Assembly: GCA_964549525.1 (NCBI GenBank)
Contig: CAZJUR010000008.1
Span: forward strand, 1-47,520
Length of the DNA: 47,520 nt
From: CAZJUR01 sp964549525
Lineage (GTDB): Bacteria; Patescibacteriota; Saccharimonadia; Saccharimonadales; Saccharimonadaceae
Direction: 5' to 3'
Every line of letters starts with the position of its first letter. Within the stretch, counting starts at the first letter, position 1. The notes under the pieces were generated by a model. It ran no database searches and was not told the origin of the DNA. It saw only the letters and a list, made by a program, of their open reading frames with translations. Positions 15,234 to 23,489 of this stretch are shown here, one piece after another. A program made the position numbers and the translations under genes.

Positions 15234-15482
15234 TCATTCAATAGTTTGAATAACAATATCTTCCTGTGGAATATTCATAGTGCGGGCAAACAAGTCTAAT
15301 TGTTGAAATTTGCAGTAGGGGATAGGTTTTTTTGATGCATCGTAAATTCGATAATAATGCTCATACATACGCTGTTCGCCATTAAATTTTTTGGCTGTAG
15401 TAGGTCGGTTAATTCTTATGACGTGCCATGAGTCGTAACCCTGAAGAATACGTTTTATTTTAGCGTAATGATTAAAGGCCAT
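15234..15482 (-). CDS. Small conserved-looking protein, unknown
   Basis: 82 aa, MAFNHYAKIKRILQGYDSWH..., rich in aromatic and basic residues, with no membrane segment. It is convergent with DUF4956 (stops 2 bp apart), and a TATAAT-like box lies upstream on the minus strand near 15504. I do not recognise the family. The Trp/His/Arg pattern (DSWHVIRINRPTT) and balanced composition suggest a real gene rather than a shadow; no coding overlap competes with it. Confidence 0.6.
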   Translation of the reverse strand: MAFNHYAKIKRILQGYDSWHVIRINRPTTAKKFNGEQRMYEHYYRIYDASKKPIPYCKFQQLDLFARTMNIPQEDIVIQTIE

Positions 15483-15519
15483 GTATGTATATTATCAGAT
15501 GAATTATACGAATAAATGA

Positions 15520-15525
15520 TATAAT
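15520..15525 (+). promoter_or_regulatory. TATAAT box for the TspO-like gene (leaderless)
   Basis: Ends 9 nt before the ATG at 15535; no SD. Confidence 0.55.
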
Positions 15526-15534
15526 AAACTCATT

Positions 15535-16359
15535 ATGATACAACTATTCAATAAACTTTTTGGTGGTACGAGAGAAAATATGCAACTTAAAATAATTGCC
15601 GTTATTAGCTTTATAATCATGGTGGTCGTTAATGCGCTCGCTAATCTACTGCCCATCAACGGTCAAGCAACTGGTGAAATATCAGATAAATACGCTAATT
15701 TATTTGCGCCGGCAGGAATAACATTTTCTATCTGGAGTGTGATCTATATAGCGCTTTTTGTGTATAGCTTATATCAATTTAAAAAAGTACGAGCTAAAAA
15801 ATCGCAAATTAACGAAAATACATATAACTCAATTAATCGTTTTTTTATCGCAAGTTCTCTATTGAATACTATATGGATTTTTGCATGGCATTACGAAGTA
15901 TTGTGGGCGACCGTCATCCTCATGATCGGTATACTATATTGTCTCATTAAGATAAATACGATATTACGTAATCAAAAAAAATCTTTCACTGATACAATTT
16001 GCGTAGCCACACCGTTTAGTATTTATTTTGGGTGGATCACGGTTGCAACTATCGCGAACATTACCTCGTGGCTAGTGAGCGTTGAATGGGATGGATTTGG
16101 TATACGGCCTGGCGTGTGGATGGTGGCGATTTTGATCATCGGGGCGCTCATAGCAACACGAGTTATTTTACAGAATCGAGATGCTGTATATGGACTCGTG
16201 ATTGTATGGGCTTATACAGGAATTCTCGTAAAACATCTTTCAGAACAAGGCTGGAATGGTGCGTATCCGAGCGTACTCGCTGCGTTATATATCTTACTAC
16301 CCGTACTTATTTCAGTAGTTATTATGATAGCACGCGACATCTATACAACTAAAGATTAA
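15535..16359 (+). CDS. TspO/MBR-related tryptophan-rich membrane protein
   Basis: 274 aa, longer than classical TspO (about 160). Features of the family: NLFAPAGITFSIWSVIY at the end of helix 1-2, NTIWIFAWHYE, and SIYFGWITVATIANIT. About seven helices, many Trp. TspO proteins bind porphyrins or other hydrophobic ligands; the long form with extra helices is common in Patescibacteria and Firmicutes annotations as 'tryptophan-rich sensory protein'. Two nt to the next gene, so probably co-transcribed. Confidence 0.75.
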   Translation: MIQLFNKLFGGTRENMQLKIIAVISFIIMVVVNALANLLPINGQATGEISDKYANLFAPAGITFSIWSVIYIALFVYSLYQFKKVRAKKSQINENTYNSINRFFIASSLLNTIWIFAWHYEVLWATVILMIGILYCLIKINTILRNQKKSFTDTICVATPFSIYFGWITVATIANITSWLVSVEWDGFGIRPGVWMVAILIIGALIATRVILQNRDAVYGLVIVWAYTGILVKHLSEQGWNGAYPSVLAALYILLPVLISVVIMIARDIYTTKD

Positions 16360-16361
16360 AT

Positions 16362-16922
16362 ATGGGCAAGAAAGTGCTATCTCGCAAAAAAATACGGATA
16401 CTGAGTATAATATTTTTAATTTTTCTGTGTGGAGTTGTAGTGTATTTTGTAGCTTTAAAACCAAAAAATAATACAAAAAAGTCTGTAAATGTACAGCTTC
16501 ATCGTATTGAGGCCTGCGATGTTTTATCAAAACAAGTCGCCAAATCCTATCTTGGTGTGATCAATCAGTCATCAACAAAGCAACCTCAAAACGCAGTCAA
16601 AAATACTGATATCAAGATAACTCAATGTAGCTATACCCAAAAGACATCAAAAAATCCAAAGAGTATTAACTTACTTATACGGTCAGCGCTGACAAAACAA
16701 GGTGCAGAGAACAACAAAGTAGTGTTTGGTTCTGGCATTCCACAAGGTAGTAAAAAGATTAGAGGCTATGGAAACGATGCATTTTGGACGCAAGCTACCG
16801 GACAATTGAATATGTTGTATAAGCATAATTGGTACATTCTTTCAGTAGGCGGTGCTCAAGCAAATAAACGTTCGCTTGATGATGCAAAAAAAATTGCTAC
16901 GCAAATTATTGAAAATAGCTAA
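16362..16922 (+). CDS. Membrane-anchored extracytoplasmic protein, unknown
   Basis: 186 aa. A basic N-terminus (KKVLSRKKIR) and one membrane helix (SIIFLIFLCGVVVYFVAL), then an external domain with a Cys pair (EACDVLS near 52 and ITQCSYT near 86) and a Lys-rich surface. No catalytic motif is visible. It follows the TspO-like gene by 2 nt and overlaps the convergent msrA stop by 4 bp. Family not recognised. Confidence 0.7.
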   Translation: MGKKVLSRKKIRILSIIFLIFLCGVVVYFVALKPKNNTKKSVNVQLHRIEACDVLSKQVAKSYLGVINQSSTKQPQNAVKNTDIKITQCSYTQKTSKNPKSINLLIRSALTKQGAENNKVVFGSGIPQGSKKIRGYGNDAFWTQATGQLNMLYKHNWYILSVGGAQANKRSLDDAKKIATQIIENS

Positions 16923-17392
16923 ATTGCCCGCTCATAGTGGCAGGTATAACCATGGGGATTTTTTTGTAAATAGTTTTGATGGTAGTCTTCAGCTAGATAA
17001 AACGTCGTTAATTTTTCAAGTGTTGTGACAAGTGGCTTTGACCAAAAATGAGACCGTTCAACGGCTTTGATAACCTGTTGAGCAATATGTTTTTGCTGCT
17101 CATTTTTGTAAAAAATTACCGAACGATACGACTCGCCAATATCATTGCCTTGACGATTCTTTGTTGTCGGATCATGTATTCGAAAAAAATAGTGCAATAA
17201 AGTTTCTATGGAAGTAATTGATGAATCGAAGGTAATCTTAAGTGACTCAGCATGTCCCGGATGGTTTTCATAAGTAGGCTTGGTATTTTTTCCACCACAA
17301 TAACCAACCTCTGTCTGTGTGACTCCTGGTTGATGCCGAAATAATTCTTCTAATCCCCAGAAGCAACCTCCAGCTACAATTATTGTCTCCAT
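16919..17392 (-). CDS. msrA: Peptide methionine sulfoxide reductase MsrA
   Basis: 157 aa. GGCFWGLEELF carries the catalytic Cys at residue 10; VGYCGG, YENHPGHAES and FFRIHDPTT are the family blocks; YTCHYER gives a C-terminal resolving Cys candidate. Reduces the S-epimer of methionine sulfoxide in proteins and needs thioredoxin-type electrons. Monocistronic by position, with the unrelated MMPL gene divergent upstream. Confidence 0.96.
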   Translation of the reverse strand: METIIVAGGCFWGLEELFRHQPGVTQTEVGYCGGKNTKPTYENHPGHAESLKITFDSSITSIETLLHYFFRIHDPTTKNRQGNDIGESYRSVIFYKNEQQKHIAQQVIKAVERSHFWSKPLVTTLEKLTTFYLAEDYHQNYLQKNPHGYTCHYERAI

Positions 17393-17448
17393 CTCAGTGA
17401 TTATAATACAATTCTATCTATGACTAAAAACATATTTCAGGATCATGC

Positions 17449-17454
17449 TATACT
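17449..17454 (+). promoter_or_regulatory. TATACT box upstream of the MMPL gene
   Basis: Lies 24 nt before the ATG at 17479. A GTG at 17458 would fall before the expected transcript start, which supports the ATG. Confidence 0.5.
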
Positions 17455-17478
17455 GAAGTGAATTGTAGGGAGAGAAGT

Positions 17479-19812
17479 ATGGTGCAAATTTTTAAAAAAC
17501 AAAAAATAAAATTTAATAATGAAAGACAACCTGCCAAATGGCTGCGCATTTTTATTCCTGGATTACTTATTGTGCTGTGGTTTATTGGAGGTAGTGTCGG
17601 TGGGCCATATTTTGGCAAAATTGAAGAAGTATCAAGTACTGATTTAACTACATTTCTTCCAAAATCAGCCGAAGCCACTAAAGTAAGTCAACAATTATCA
17701 AAATTCAGGGATGAAAAAACCATCCCACTTTTAGCTGTTTTTGAAAAAAAATATTCACTAACCGATCAAGACATAGAAAAAATTACTGAAGTCTCAAAAA
17801 AGGCTCAAGAAGTCGAAGATGTGGTTGGTCAAGTGTCTCCGCCGATAGTCTCAGATGATAAACAAGCTGCATTTTTCCTTATTCCTCTTAAAAGTGACGG
17901 TGAGTTTAAAGAAATCTTACCTGAGGTAAAAAAGGAGATACAAGATGCCAATCTCAATCTTACTTATAAATTGACCGGTCCTGCGAGTTTTGCCAACGAT
18001 TTAAGCAAAGCTTTTGCGGGTATTGATGGCATTTTATTGCTCGTTGCATTAGCAGTAGTATTTATTATTTTACTCTTAGTATATCGATCACCAATTTTAC
18101 CATTTTTAGTTCTTTTTACTTCTATGTTTGCGCTTGCTGTCAGTATTTTAGTTGTTTGGAATTTAGCAAAAGCAGACATTATTGATCTTAATGGACAGGT
18201 GCAGGGGATACTATTTATTCTTGTTATTGGTGCAGCCACCGATTACTCACTTCTCTATGTAGCACGTTATCGGGAGGAACTCGAAAAACATCGTTCAAGT
18301 TGGGTCGCTACACAAAAATCACTACGAGCCTCATTAGAGCCCATTTTAGCGTCTGGTGGGACTGTTATTGCAGGACTACTTTGTTTGCTGTTATCTGATC
18401 TCAGCTCAAATAAAGCTCTAGGGCCAGTCGGGGCGACTGGAATTGTTTTTGCTATGCTCAGCGCCCTCACCTTTTTGCCTGCACTTCTCAGCATGTTTGG
18501 TCGTGTAGCATTTTGGCCAGTAAAACCTCGTTATTCGTCATCTCAAAAAACTGTATCGAAACATACTATATGGAATAAAGTGGCAAATTTCGTATCAGTT
18601 AATCCGCGAAAAGTATGGATAGGTACGACAATAGTACTTTTACTCGGCACCATAACGGCCTTTCAGATTAAAGCAGAAGGGGTAGAGCAAAGTGATCTTA
18701 TACTAGGATATTCAGAGGCACGCGAAGGGCAAGCGATTTTGAATCGACATCTTCCTCCAGGCTCAGGTGCACCGCTGCAAATTATCACTTCTGAAAAAAG
18801 TATAAATAGTGTCTTAGAAATGCTAGATAAAGATCGAGCAATAGCATCTGTATCGGTAGTTACTGAAAACAGTCCTTCAAACGAAAAACCACTTGGAAAA
18901 CAAGCTCAAAAAATCGAACAAGAAATCCGTCAGTCAATTGATCAGGATATAATCAAGAAGCAGTCAGACATTCGTGCGCAAATTTCTCAATCATTTTCTG
19001 CTGATACGCCATCATTTATTGTTGATGCAGCCGTTGAGCAAGCTACCGCTAATCTTCCTTCAGTTGATACGATTTTTGCACAAGCAAACCCATTCAAGGA
19101 TGCATCGCCAAAAATTGTTAATGACAAAGTTTTACTAAGCGCTGTCCTGAATTACGAATCGGATTCAAAACAAGCTAAAGACGCGGTCCTTCGTCTGAGA
19201 GATGATCTAAAAAAGGTAGATAATTCCACATTAATCGGAGGTGTCACAGCTACGCAAGTTGATACAAACAAAGCCTCTATACATGACAGGCAAGTCATCA
19301 TTCCTGCTATTTTAGCGGCGATTACCGTTATCCTTATCTTCCTCCTCCGCTCATTACTAGCTCCAGTTTTACTACTTTTGACGACCGTTTTGTCATTCGG
19401 AACTACGCTCGGTGTATCTGCCATATTATTTAATGATATCTTGAAGTTTCCTGGCGCTGATCCTTCAGTAGTTTTATATGGCTTTGTATTTTTGGTAGCA
19501 CTTGGGATTGATTACAATATTTTTCTTATGACACGAGTGAGAGAAGAATCAATCAGACTTGGAACCCGCAAGGGAGTTATCAGAGGCCTGATTGTCACAG
19601 GTGGAGTTATTACATCTGCCGGTATTGTACTAGCTGCGACCTTTGCTGCACTTGCAGTTATCCCCATTCTTTTCCTCGCCCAATTGGCGTTTGTTGTCGC
19701 GTTTGGGGTGCTCCTAGATACCATTATCGTTCGATCGTTACTTGTGCCAGCTCTTATGTTGGATATAGGCAAACATGCCTGGTGGCCGTTTTATCTTAAA
19801 AAAGATACCTAG
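17479..19812 (+). CDS. MMPL-family RND transporter
   Basis: 777 aa, from an ATG with AGGGAGAGA upstream. Twelve membrane helices in the RND layout: helix 1, a large outside domain, helices 2-6, helix 7, a second outside domain with a coiled segment, helices 8-12. MMPL motifs GAATDYSLLYVARYREEL (helix 4) and its repeat GIDYNIFLMTRVREE (helix 10) carry the proton-relay Asp. Such pumps export lipids or hydrophobic compounds using the proton gradient. The substrate cannot be inferred. The next gene starts 3 nt after the stop. Confidence 0.93.
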   Translation: MVQIFKKQKIKFNNERQPAKWLRIFIPGLLIVLWFIGGSVGGPYFGKIEEVSSTDLTTFLPKSAEATKVSQQLSKFRDEKTIPLLAVFEKKYSLTDQDIEKITEVSKKAQEVEDVVGQVSPPIVSDDKQAAFFLIPLKSDGEFKEILPEVKKEIQDANLNLTYKLTGPASFANDLSKAFAGIDGILLLVALAVVFIILLLVYRSPILPFLVLFTSMFALAVSILVVWNLAKADIIDLNGQVQGILFILVIGAATDYSLLYVARYREELEKHRSSWVATQKSLRASLEPILASGGTVIAGLLCLLLSDLSSNKALGPVGATGIVFAMLSALTFLPALLSMFGRVAFWPVKPRYSSSQKTVSKHTIWNKVANFVSVNPRKVWIGTTIVLLLGTITAFQIKAEGVEQSDLILGYSEAREGQAILNRHLPPGSGAPLQIITSEKSINSVLEMLDKDRAIASVSVVTENSPSNEKPLGKQAQKIEQEIRQSIDQDIIKKQSDIRAQISQSFSADTPSFIVDAAVEQATANLPSVDTIFAQANPFKDASPKIVNDKVLLSAVLNYESDSKQAKDAVLRLRDDLKKVDNSTLIGGVTATQVDTNKASIHDRQVIIPAILAAITVILIFLLRSLLAPVLLLLTTVLSFGTTLGVSAILFNDILKFPGADPSVVLYGFVFLVALGIDYNIFLMTRVREESIRLGTRKGVIRGLIVTGGVITSAGIVLAATFAALAVIPILFLAQLAFVVAFGVLLDTIIVRSLLVPALMLDIGKHAWWPFYLKKDT

Positions 19813-19815
19813 TCA

Positions 19816-20448
19816 ATGAAAATAGCAGTGATTGGCGCTAACGGAAAGACGGGCAAAGTCTTCGTAAAAGCTGCTCTAGAAAATGGTCATGTTATTCGTG
19901 CTGGTATGTTTAGGTCTCAATATAAATTTCCTCGCAATCGAAATTTAACGATGGTGTCATGTGATGCAACTATGCGGCGTGATCTGCAAGAGCTTATAGG
20001 TGACTCTGAAATAGTTGTGAGTTTTATAGGGCACACTGCTCATTCACCACACAGAGTGCAAACGAATGCCACCACCCAGATCATACAGGTTATGTCACAA
20101 CTTCATATACGAAGATTCATCAGTCTGACTGGCACAGGCGCGAGAATAGCAGGCGATATTCCTTCATGGTGGGATACGTTAGCCAATAAACTCGTTTATT
20201 TTTTTGATCCAGAACGTGTCAACGACGGCATCGCTCATATCAAAGTTTTACAACAAAATACCGACACGATTGATTGGACCGTTATTCGTGTGTTAAAGCT
20301 GACAAATAGATCATGCCAACCGTATAGCATTACGCTGCACGGTCCTGGCCAACTTTTTACTTCACGATGTACTGTATCGAAAGCTGTTTTACAGCTTATA
20401 AATGAGCAGTCAACCTACATACATCAGGCACCGGTCATATCCCGTTAA
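19816..20448 (+). CDS. NAD(P)-binding SDR-like protein (NmrA/NAD_binding_10)
   Basis: 210 aa. Rossmann start MKIAVIGANGKTGKVFVKAAL with the GxxGxxG loop, then the VVSFIGHTAHSPHRV turn and RRFISLTGTGA strand typical of atypical SDRs. The full SDR catalytic YxxxK is not clear, so it may be a redox sensor or epimerase-like enzyme rather than a dehydrogenase. Likely co-transcribed with the MMPL transporter (3-nt gap). Convergent with the lipid kinase gene. Confidence 0.85.
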   Translation: MKIAVIGANGKTGKVFVKAALENGHVIRAGMFRSQYKFPRNRNLTMVSCDATMRRDLQELIGDSEIVVSFIGHTAHSPHRVQTNATTQIIQVMSQLHIRRFISLTGTGARIAGDIPSWWDTLANKLVYFFDPERVNDGIAHIKVLQQNTDTIDWTVIRVLKLTNRSCQPYSITLHGPGQLFTSRCTVSKAVLQLINEQSTYIHQAPVISR

Positions 20449-20451
20449 ATA

Positions 20452-21318
20452 TCAAATAATCGTTTTAATTGCATTTTGTTCAACAGAAATGGTAACTTTT
20501 TGTTTGCGATTTAAACGAAAAACTTCACCATCCAGCTGTACTTTGAGACGTCTGGTAGTATAGAAATTAAATTCTTTTACCTGCATCATCTTATCATCCA
20601 AGCCTCGCGTTGATGCCCGCAGTAAATGAGTGATTAAATCAAAGGCGGACGTTCCTCTCTGATGGGTGAGTTCAAATTTTCCATCATTGATATGTGTGTC
20701 TTTGGAAAGTTTAATGACTTTGGACATTTTTGACACATTTGTACACAAAAGATTTTGATATCGTTTTATTTTGCCATTAACGCGTATCTTTACAGGAGTA
20801 AAAGTAACAAGATGCTTTAAAACAATCCACGCTTCGTTAAAACGATTGAGTTTTGTCTCTGTTAACTTTTCACCAATATGTGGAGTAATTCCTATACCAA
20901 TATATGAGTGCGCATATCTCGTCAGAGAACTTGTCTGTAATTTCAATAACTCCATAGTAGTCACATCATTATTCTGCATTCGTTTCAATGTATCGCCTCG
21001 ATGCATATGATGATAATGATCATTTGCATTACCCGATGGTAGTAATCCTAGCGTCGCGCGCTGTGCCGGTGGTTTTTTCATCACACCGTTAACAACTTCA
21101 TGGTATCCTCCATCGCCACTAGACGAGATGATAAAACGATCAGCTGCTGACTTTTGTTCAGCTATTTTTTCTGCATGACCTGCATATTTTGTAGCAACGA
21201 GTTTGACATTATAATTTTTTTTCAAGTCTTTTATTGCACGATAAAAGTCCTGCGCATTCTTTTTGCTATTTCCTGTACTATTCGGATTATAAATTATTAT
21301 TATTTCTAAAAATTTCAT
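20452..21318 (-). CDS. Diacylglycerol/sphingosine kinase-like lipid kinase
   Basis: 288 aa from the ATG at 21318; an upstream TTG start at 21339 overlaps a TATACT box and is rejected. DAGK catalytic blocks: IIYNPNSTGN, SSSGDGGYHEVVNG (in place of the usual GGDGT) and LGLLPSGNANDHYHH (in place of GTGND). The C-terminal domain has an FELTHQRG strand and ends with EQNAIKTII. Probably phosphorylates a lipid head group. The two motif variants keep the glycines but change the Thr and one Gly. Confidence 0.87.
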   Translation of the reverse strand: MKFLEIIIIYNPNSTGNSKKNAQDFYRAIKDLKKNYNVKLVATKYAGHAEKIAEQKSAADRFIISSSGDGGYHEVVNGVMKKPPAQRATLGLLPSGNANDHYHHMHRGDTLKRMQNNDVTTMELLKLQTSSLTRYAHSYIGIGITPHIGEKLTETKLNRFNEAWIVLKHLVTFTPVKIRVNGKIKRYQNLLCTNVSKMSKVIKLSKDTHINDGKFELTHQRGTSAFDLITHLLRASTRGLDDKMMQVKEFNFYTTRRLKVQLDGEVFRLNRKQKVTISVEQNAIKTII

Positions 21319-21377
21319 AGTTGTGCATTCAGTATACAACAGCGCACTATTCTTATGATAAAATATTTTGGTATCAT

Positions 21378-22397
21378 ATGATCAAAATAAAAAAACAAGT
21401 ATATATTCTTTTACTCATCGCTATAATAGTTATTCTAATAGGAATGTATTTTTGGCGCCTAAAAAATGCGGACGAATGCACGAAAGTAGAGAAATATGAT
21501 ATATGGAGCGACTCCTGTTATTTCGAATGCGATAGTGAAGAGGAATGCAGTGCGCTCAGCAAAAAAGTTGAAAATGAACTAAACCAAACGTTTGAAGATT
21601 CTCAATTTGTTAAACCCACTCAAAAACCTATCGCCCCCAAACAAAATAATTCAGTAGATGGTCTGTACACCAACGAGGCAACGGGTACTGAAACAAATGG
21701 CACCACCTATACGGTGATGCCAGATTCTACATTGACACCTGAACCGACCCGAGAACATCAAGAGTTATGGAATCTATTCAAACGAATTATTGGAAAAGAG
21801 AAAGTTAAGAAATATTTTGTAAGTTTTGAGGTATTTAATGACGAGAATAATTCTACAGCTGCATCAGTATGGAGAACAACGAACAATGCATCTACCTGGC
21901 ATATGAATATGAATGAAGCATATATAGACAATCGTAAAGATTTAGTTCATACCCTCGTGCATGAATATGCGCATGTACTGACGTTATCGGGTGATCAGGT
22001 TGAACAGATAGAAGGGGCGTGCCCATATATCGTTTTAGCCGAGGGTTGTACGAAAGACACTTCTTATATTTACCGGTTTCATCAAGATTTTTGGCAGATG
22101 TATGGTGACGAGATTCCCTCAAATGACGGCCAAGAGCAAGATGAGGTAATGAGTTTTTATGATTCGCAACCAAATAATTTTGTCAGTGAATACGCAGCTA
22201 CTAATCTCACTGAAGACATGGCAGAAAGTTTTGCATATTACGTTCTTCGCCCTCTACCACAAGATACTACTACTCAAAAAAACGCCAAGGTGCTTTTTTA
22301 TAAACAATATCCAGAATTTGACAAGATGAGAAACACGTTACGTGCCGCAATTGGTGAAAATCTACTCACTGCTTCTCGTTACTATAAAAAACCGTAA
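21378..22397 (+). CDS. Membrane-anchored putative zinc metallopeptidase
   Basis: 339 aa from the ATG at 21378 (MIKIKKQVYIL); the longer frame starts upstream of the likely transcript start. One N-terminal helix, then a Cys-rich stretch (DECTK, DSCYFECDSEEECSA) and a disordered Thr/Pro linker. The peptidase domain has HEYAH (His195, Glu196, His199) and a downstream EDMAESF (279-285) that can give the third zinc ligand. Cell-surface protease by topology; the family is not one I can name. Confidence 0.78.
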   Translation: MIKIKKQVYILLLIAIIVILIGMYFWRLKNADECTKVEKYDIWSDSCYFECDSEEECSALSKKVENELNQTFEDSQFVKPTQKPIAPKQNNSVDGLYTNEATGTETNGTTYTVMPDSTLTPEPTREHQELWNLFKRIIGKEKVKKYFVSFEVFNDENNSTAASVWRTTNNASTWHMNMNEAYIDNRKDLVHTLVHEYAHVLTLSGDQVEQIEGACPYIVLAEGCTKDTSYIYRFHQDFWQMYGDEIPSNDGQEQDEVMSFYDSQPNNFVSEYAATNLTEDMAESFAYYVLRPLPQDTTTQKNAKVLFYKQYPEFDKMRNTLRAAIGENLLTASRYYKKP

Positions 22398-22406
22398 GCA
22401 GTTTGC

Positions 22407-22412
22407 TATACT
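22407..22412 (+). promoter_or_regulatory. TATACT box (leaderless) for the 131-aa gene
   Basis: Ends 6 nt before the ATG at 22419; no SD. Confidence 0.5.
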
Positions 22413-22418
22413 AACAGT

Positions 22419-22814
22419 ATGTTTACACCAAAACCAAAAAATCTAACCCAGTTTGTTATCGATATGTCTGCCCAGCAGTCGGCTCATACCTGGATGGCAG
22501 ACGATCCTAATCGAAAAGCGCGATTTGCTACAGGAGTAAATGGTAAAAGTTTGCTTGACCGTCGTTTGCAGGACGCGAATCGATCATATATTAGAGAATT
22601 TCATGCTTCTCATGTTGCCCAAATAGCTACAACGATGAGAGGAGATGTTGTAGCAGAGACTCATAAACGTTTCGAAAACCATCAAGCTCGTTTTTCTGAT
22701 CAAACACCTGAGAGCAAATCTACTCCTCAGATCCCGTCACGTCCTTCACATACACTTAAGGAACCACTGTCGAAACCGCGAGATTTTTATCCCCAGCCAC
22801 GTCCAAAAATATGA
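22419..22814 (+). CDS. Basic, largely disordered protein, unknown
   Basis: 131 aa, MFTPKPKNLTQFVIDMS..., with a helical first half (HVAQIATTMRGDVVAETHKRF) and a Pro/Ser/Arg-rich tail. No signal peptide, membrane helix or catalytic motif. Between the metallopeptidase and tRNA-His. Family not recognised; the leaderless-type promoter supports expression. Confidence 0.6.
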   Translation: MFTPKPKNLTQFVIDMSAQQSAHTWMADDPNRKARFATGVNGKSLLDRRLQDANRSYIREFHASHVAQIATTMRGDVVAETHKRFENHQARFSDQTPESKSTPQIPSRPSHTLKEPLSKPRDFYPQPRPKI

Positions 22815-22848
22815 TACAATAAGCATATTAGAAGAGGGTAATATATAT

Positions 22849-22926
22849 GGCGAATGTAGCTCATTTGGTTAGAGCGTCGGGTTGTGGTTCCGAAGGTCGT
22901 GGGTTCGATCCCCATCATTCGCCCCA
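22849..22926 (+). tRNA. tRNA-His (GTG)
   Basis: Acceptor GCGAATG/CATTCGC, with an extra 5' G (position -1) opposite C73, the hallmark of tRNA-His. Anticodon loop TTGTGGT gives GTG. T arm GGG-TTCGATC-CCC. CCA is encoded. Confidence 0.97.
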
Positions 22927-22934
22927 TAAAGAAT

Positions 22935-23480
22935 ATGAGATATAATTACAAACAAGGGGTTACAAAAAAAGATAAACAAGGACACAAAGCACGGTGGGTC
23001 ATTTTTTTGATAGTTTTTGCAGTAATAAGCTACGGCGGATTTCTCGCTGCCATTCTTTCGCTCAATGGCTGGCCATTAAACACATACGATACTACTGCAA
23101 AAATTGTCAAAAATACTAAACCCGGACAAAAAGGCGATAGCTTATTTATACCGTCTCTTAATCTTGCCTTATCGCTCAATTTAAAAAGTTTGCAGGTGAG
23201 CGGCAAACCAAATGATAATTTCGTGATTCGCGGCAATTCATTTGGCGTTAGTTTGTTGCCGCATGCAATACGCGAAGCATCACCTTTCTTTAATTTATCA
23301 GGCCTGAGAAAAGATGACGAAATATTTATAGATAAATCAAGGGTTCGTTATGCCTATGTGGTTACTGAAAAAAAAGGTGATCAATACCTAACCCTCCAGT
23401 CAGGAACGGTAAAAAAATATGCTAAACCTATTGGTACAGTAGCATGGCGAGACGGTTCGCCGTATATCGAAGCCCTTTAA
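22935..23480 (+). CDS. Sortase-like membrane protein lacking the catalytic His and Cys
   Basis: 181 aa from the ATG at 22935, 8 nt after tRNA-His (a longer frame would start inside the tRNA). One N-terminal helix (VIFLIVFAVISYGGFLAAIL), then blocks in sortase order: SLFIPSLNLALSL (the usual IPKL strand), VIRGNSFG (where sortases have GH), SPFFNLSGLRKDDEIFI followed by RYAYVVTEK (close to F..L..L..GD.I......Y.Y.V), and YLTLQSGTV (where LTLxTC is expected). His appears to be Asn and Cys to be Gly. Either an inactive homologue or a distant fold; resemblance is by eye. Confidence 0.55.
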   Translation: MRYNYKQGVTKKDKQGHKARWVIFLIVFAVISYGGFLAAILSLNGWPLNTYDTTAKIVKNTKPGQKGDSLFIPSLNLALSLNLKSLQVSGKPNDNFVIRGNSFGVSLLPHAIREASPFFNLSGLRKDDEIFIDKSRVRYAYVVTEKKGDQYLTLQSGTVKKYAKPIGTVAWRDGSPYIEAL

Positions 23481-23489
23481 ACTAAAAAT

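Noticed and set aside
17458..17478. GTG start for the MMPL gene
   Set aside because: It lies 3 nt after the TATACT box, before the expected transcript start; the ATG at 17479 has an SD.
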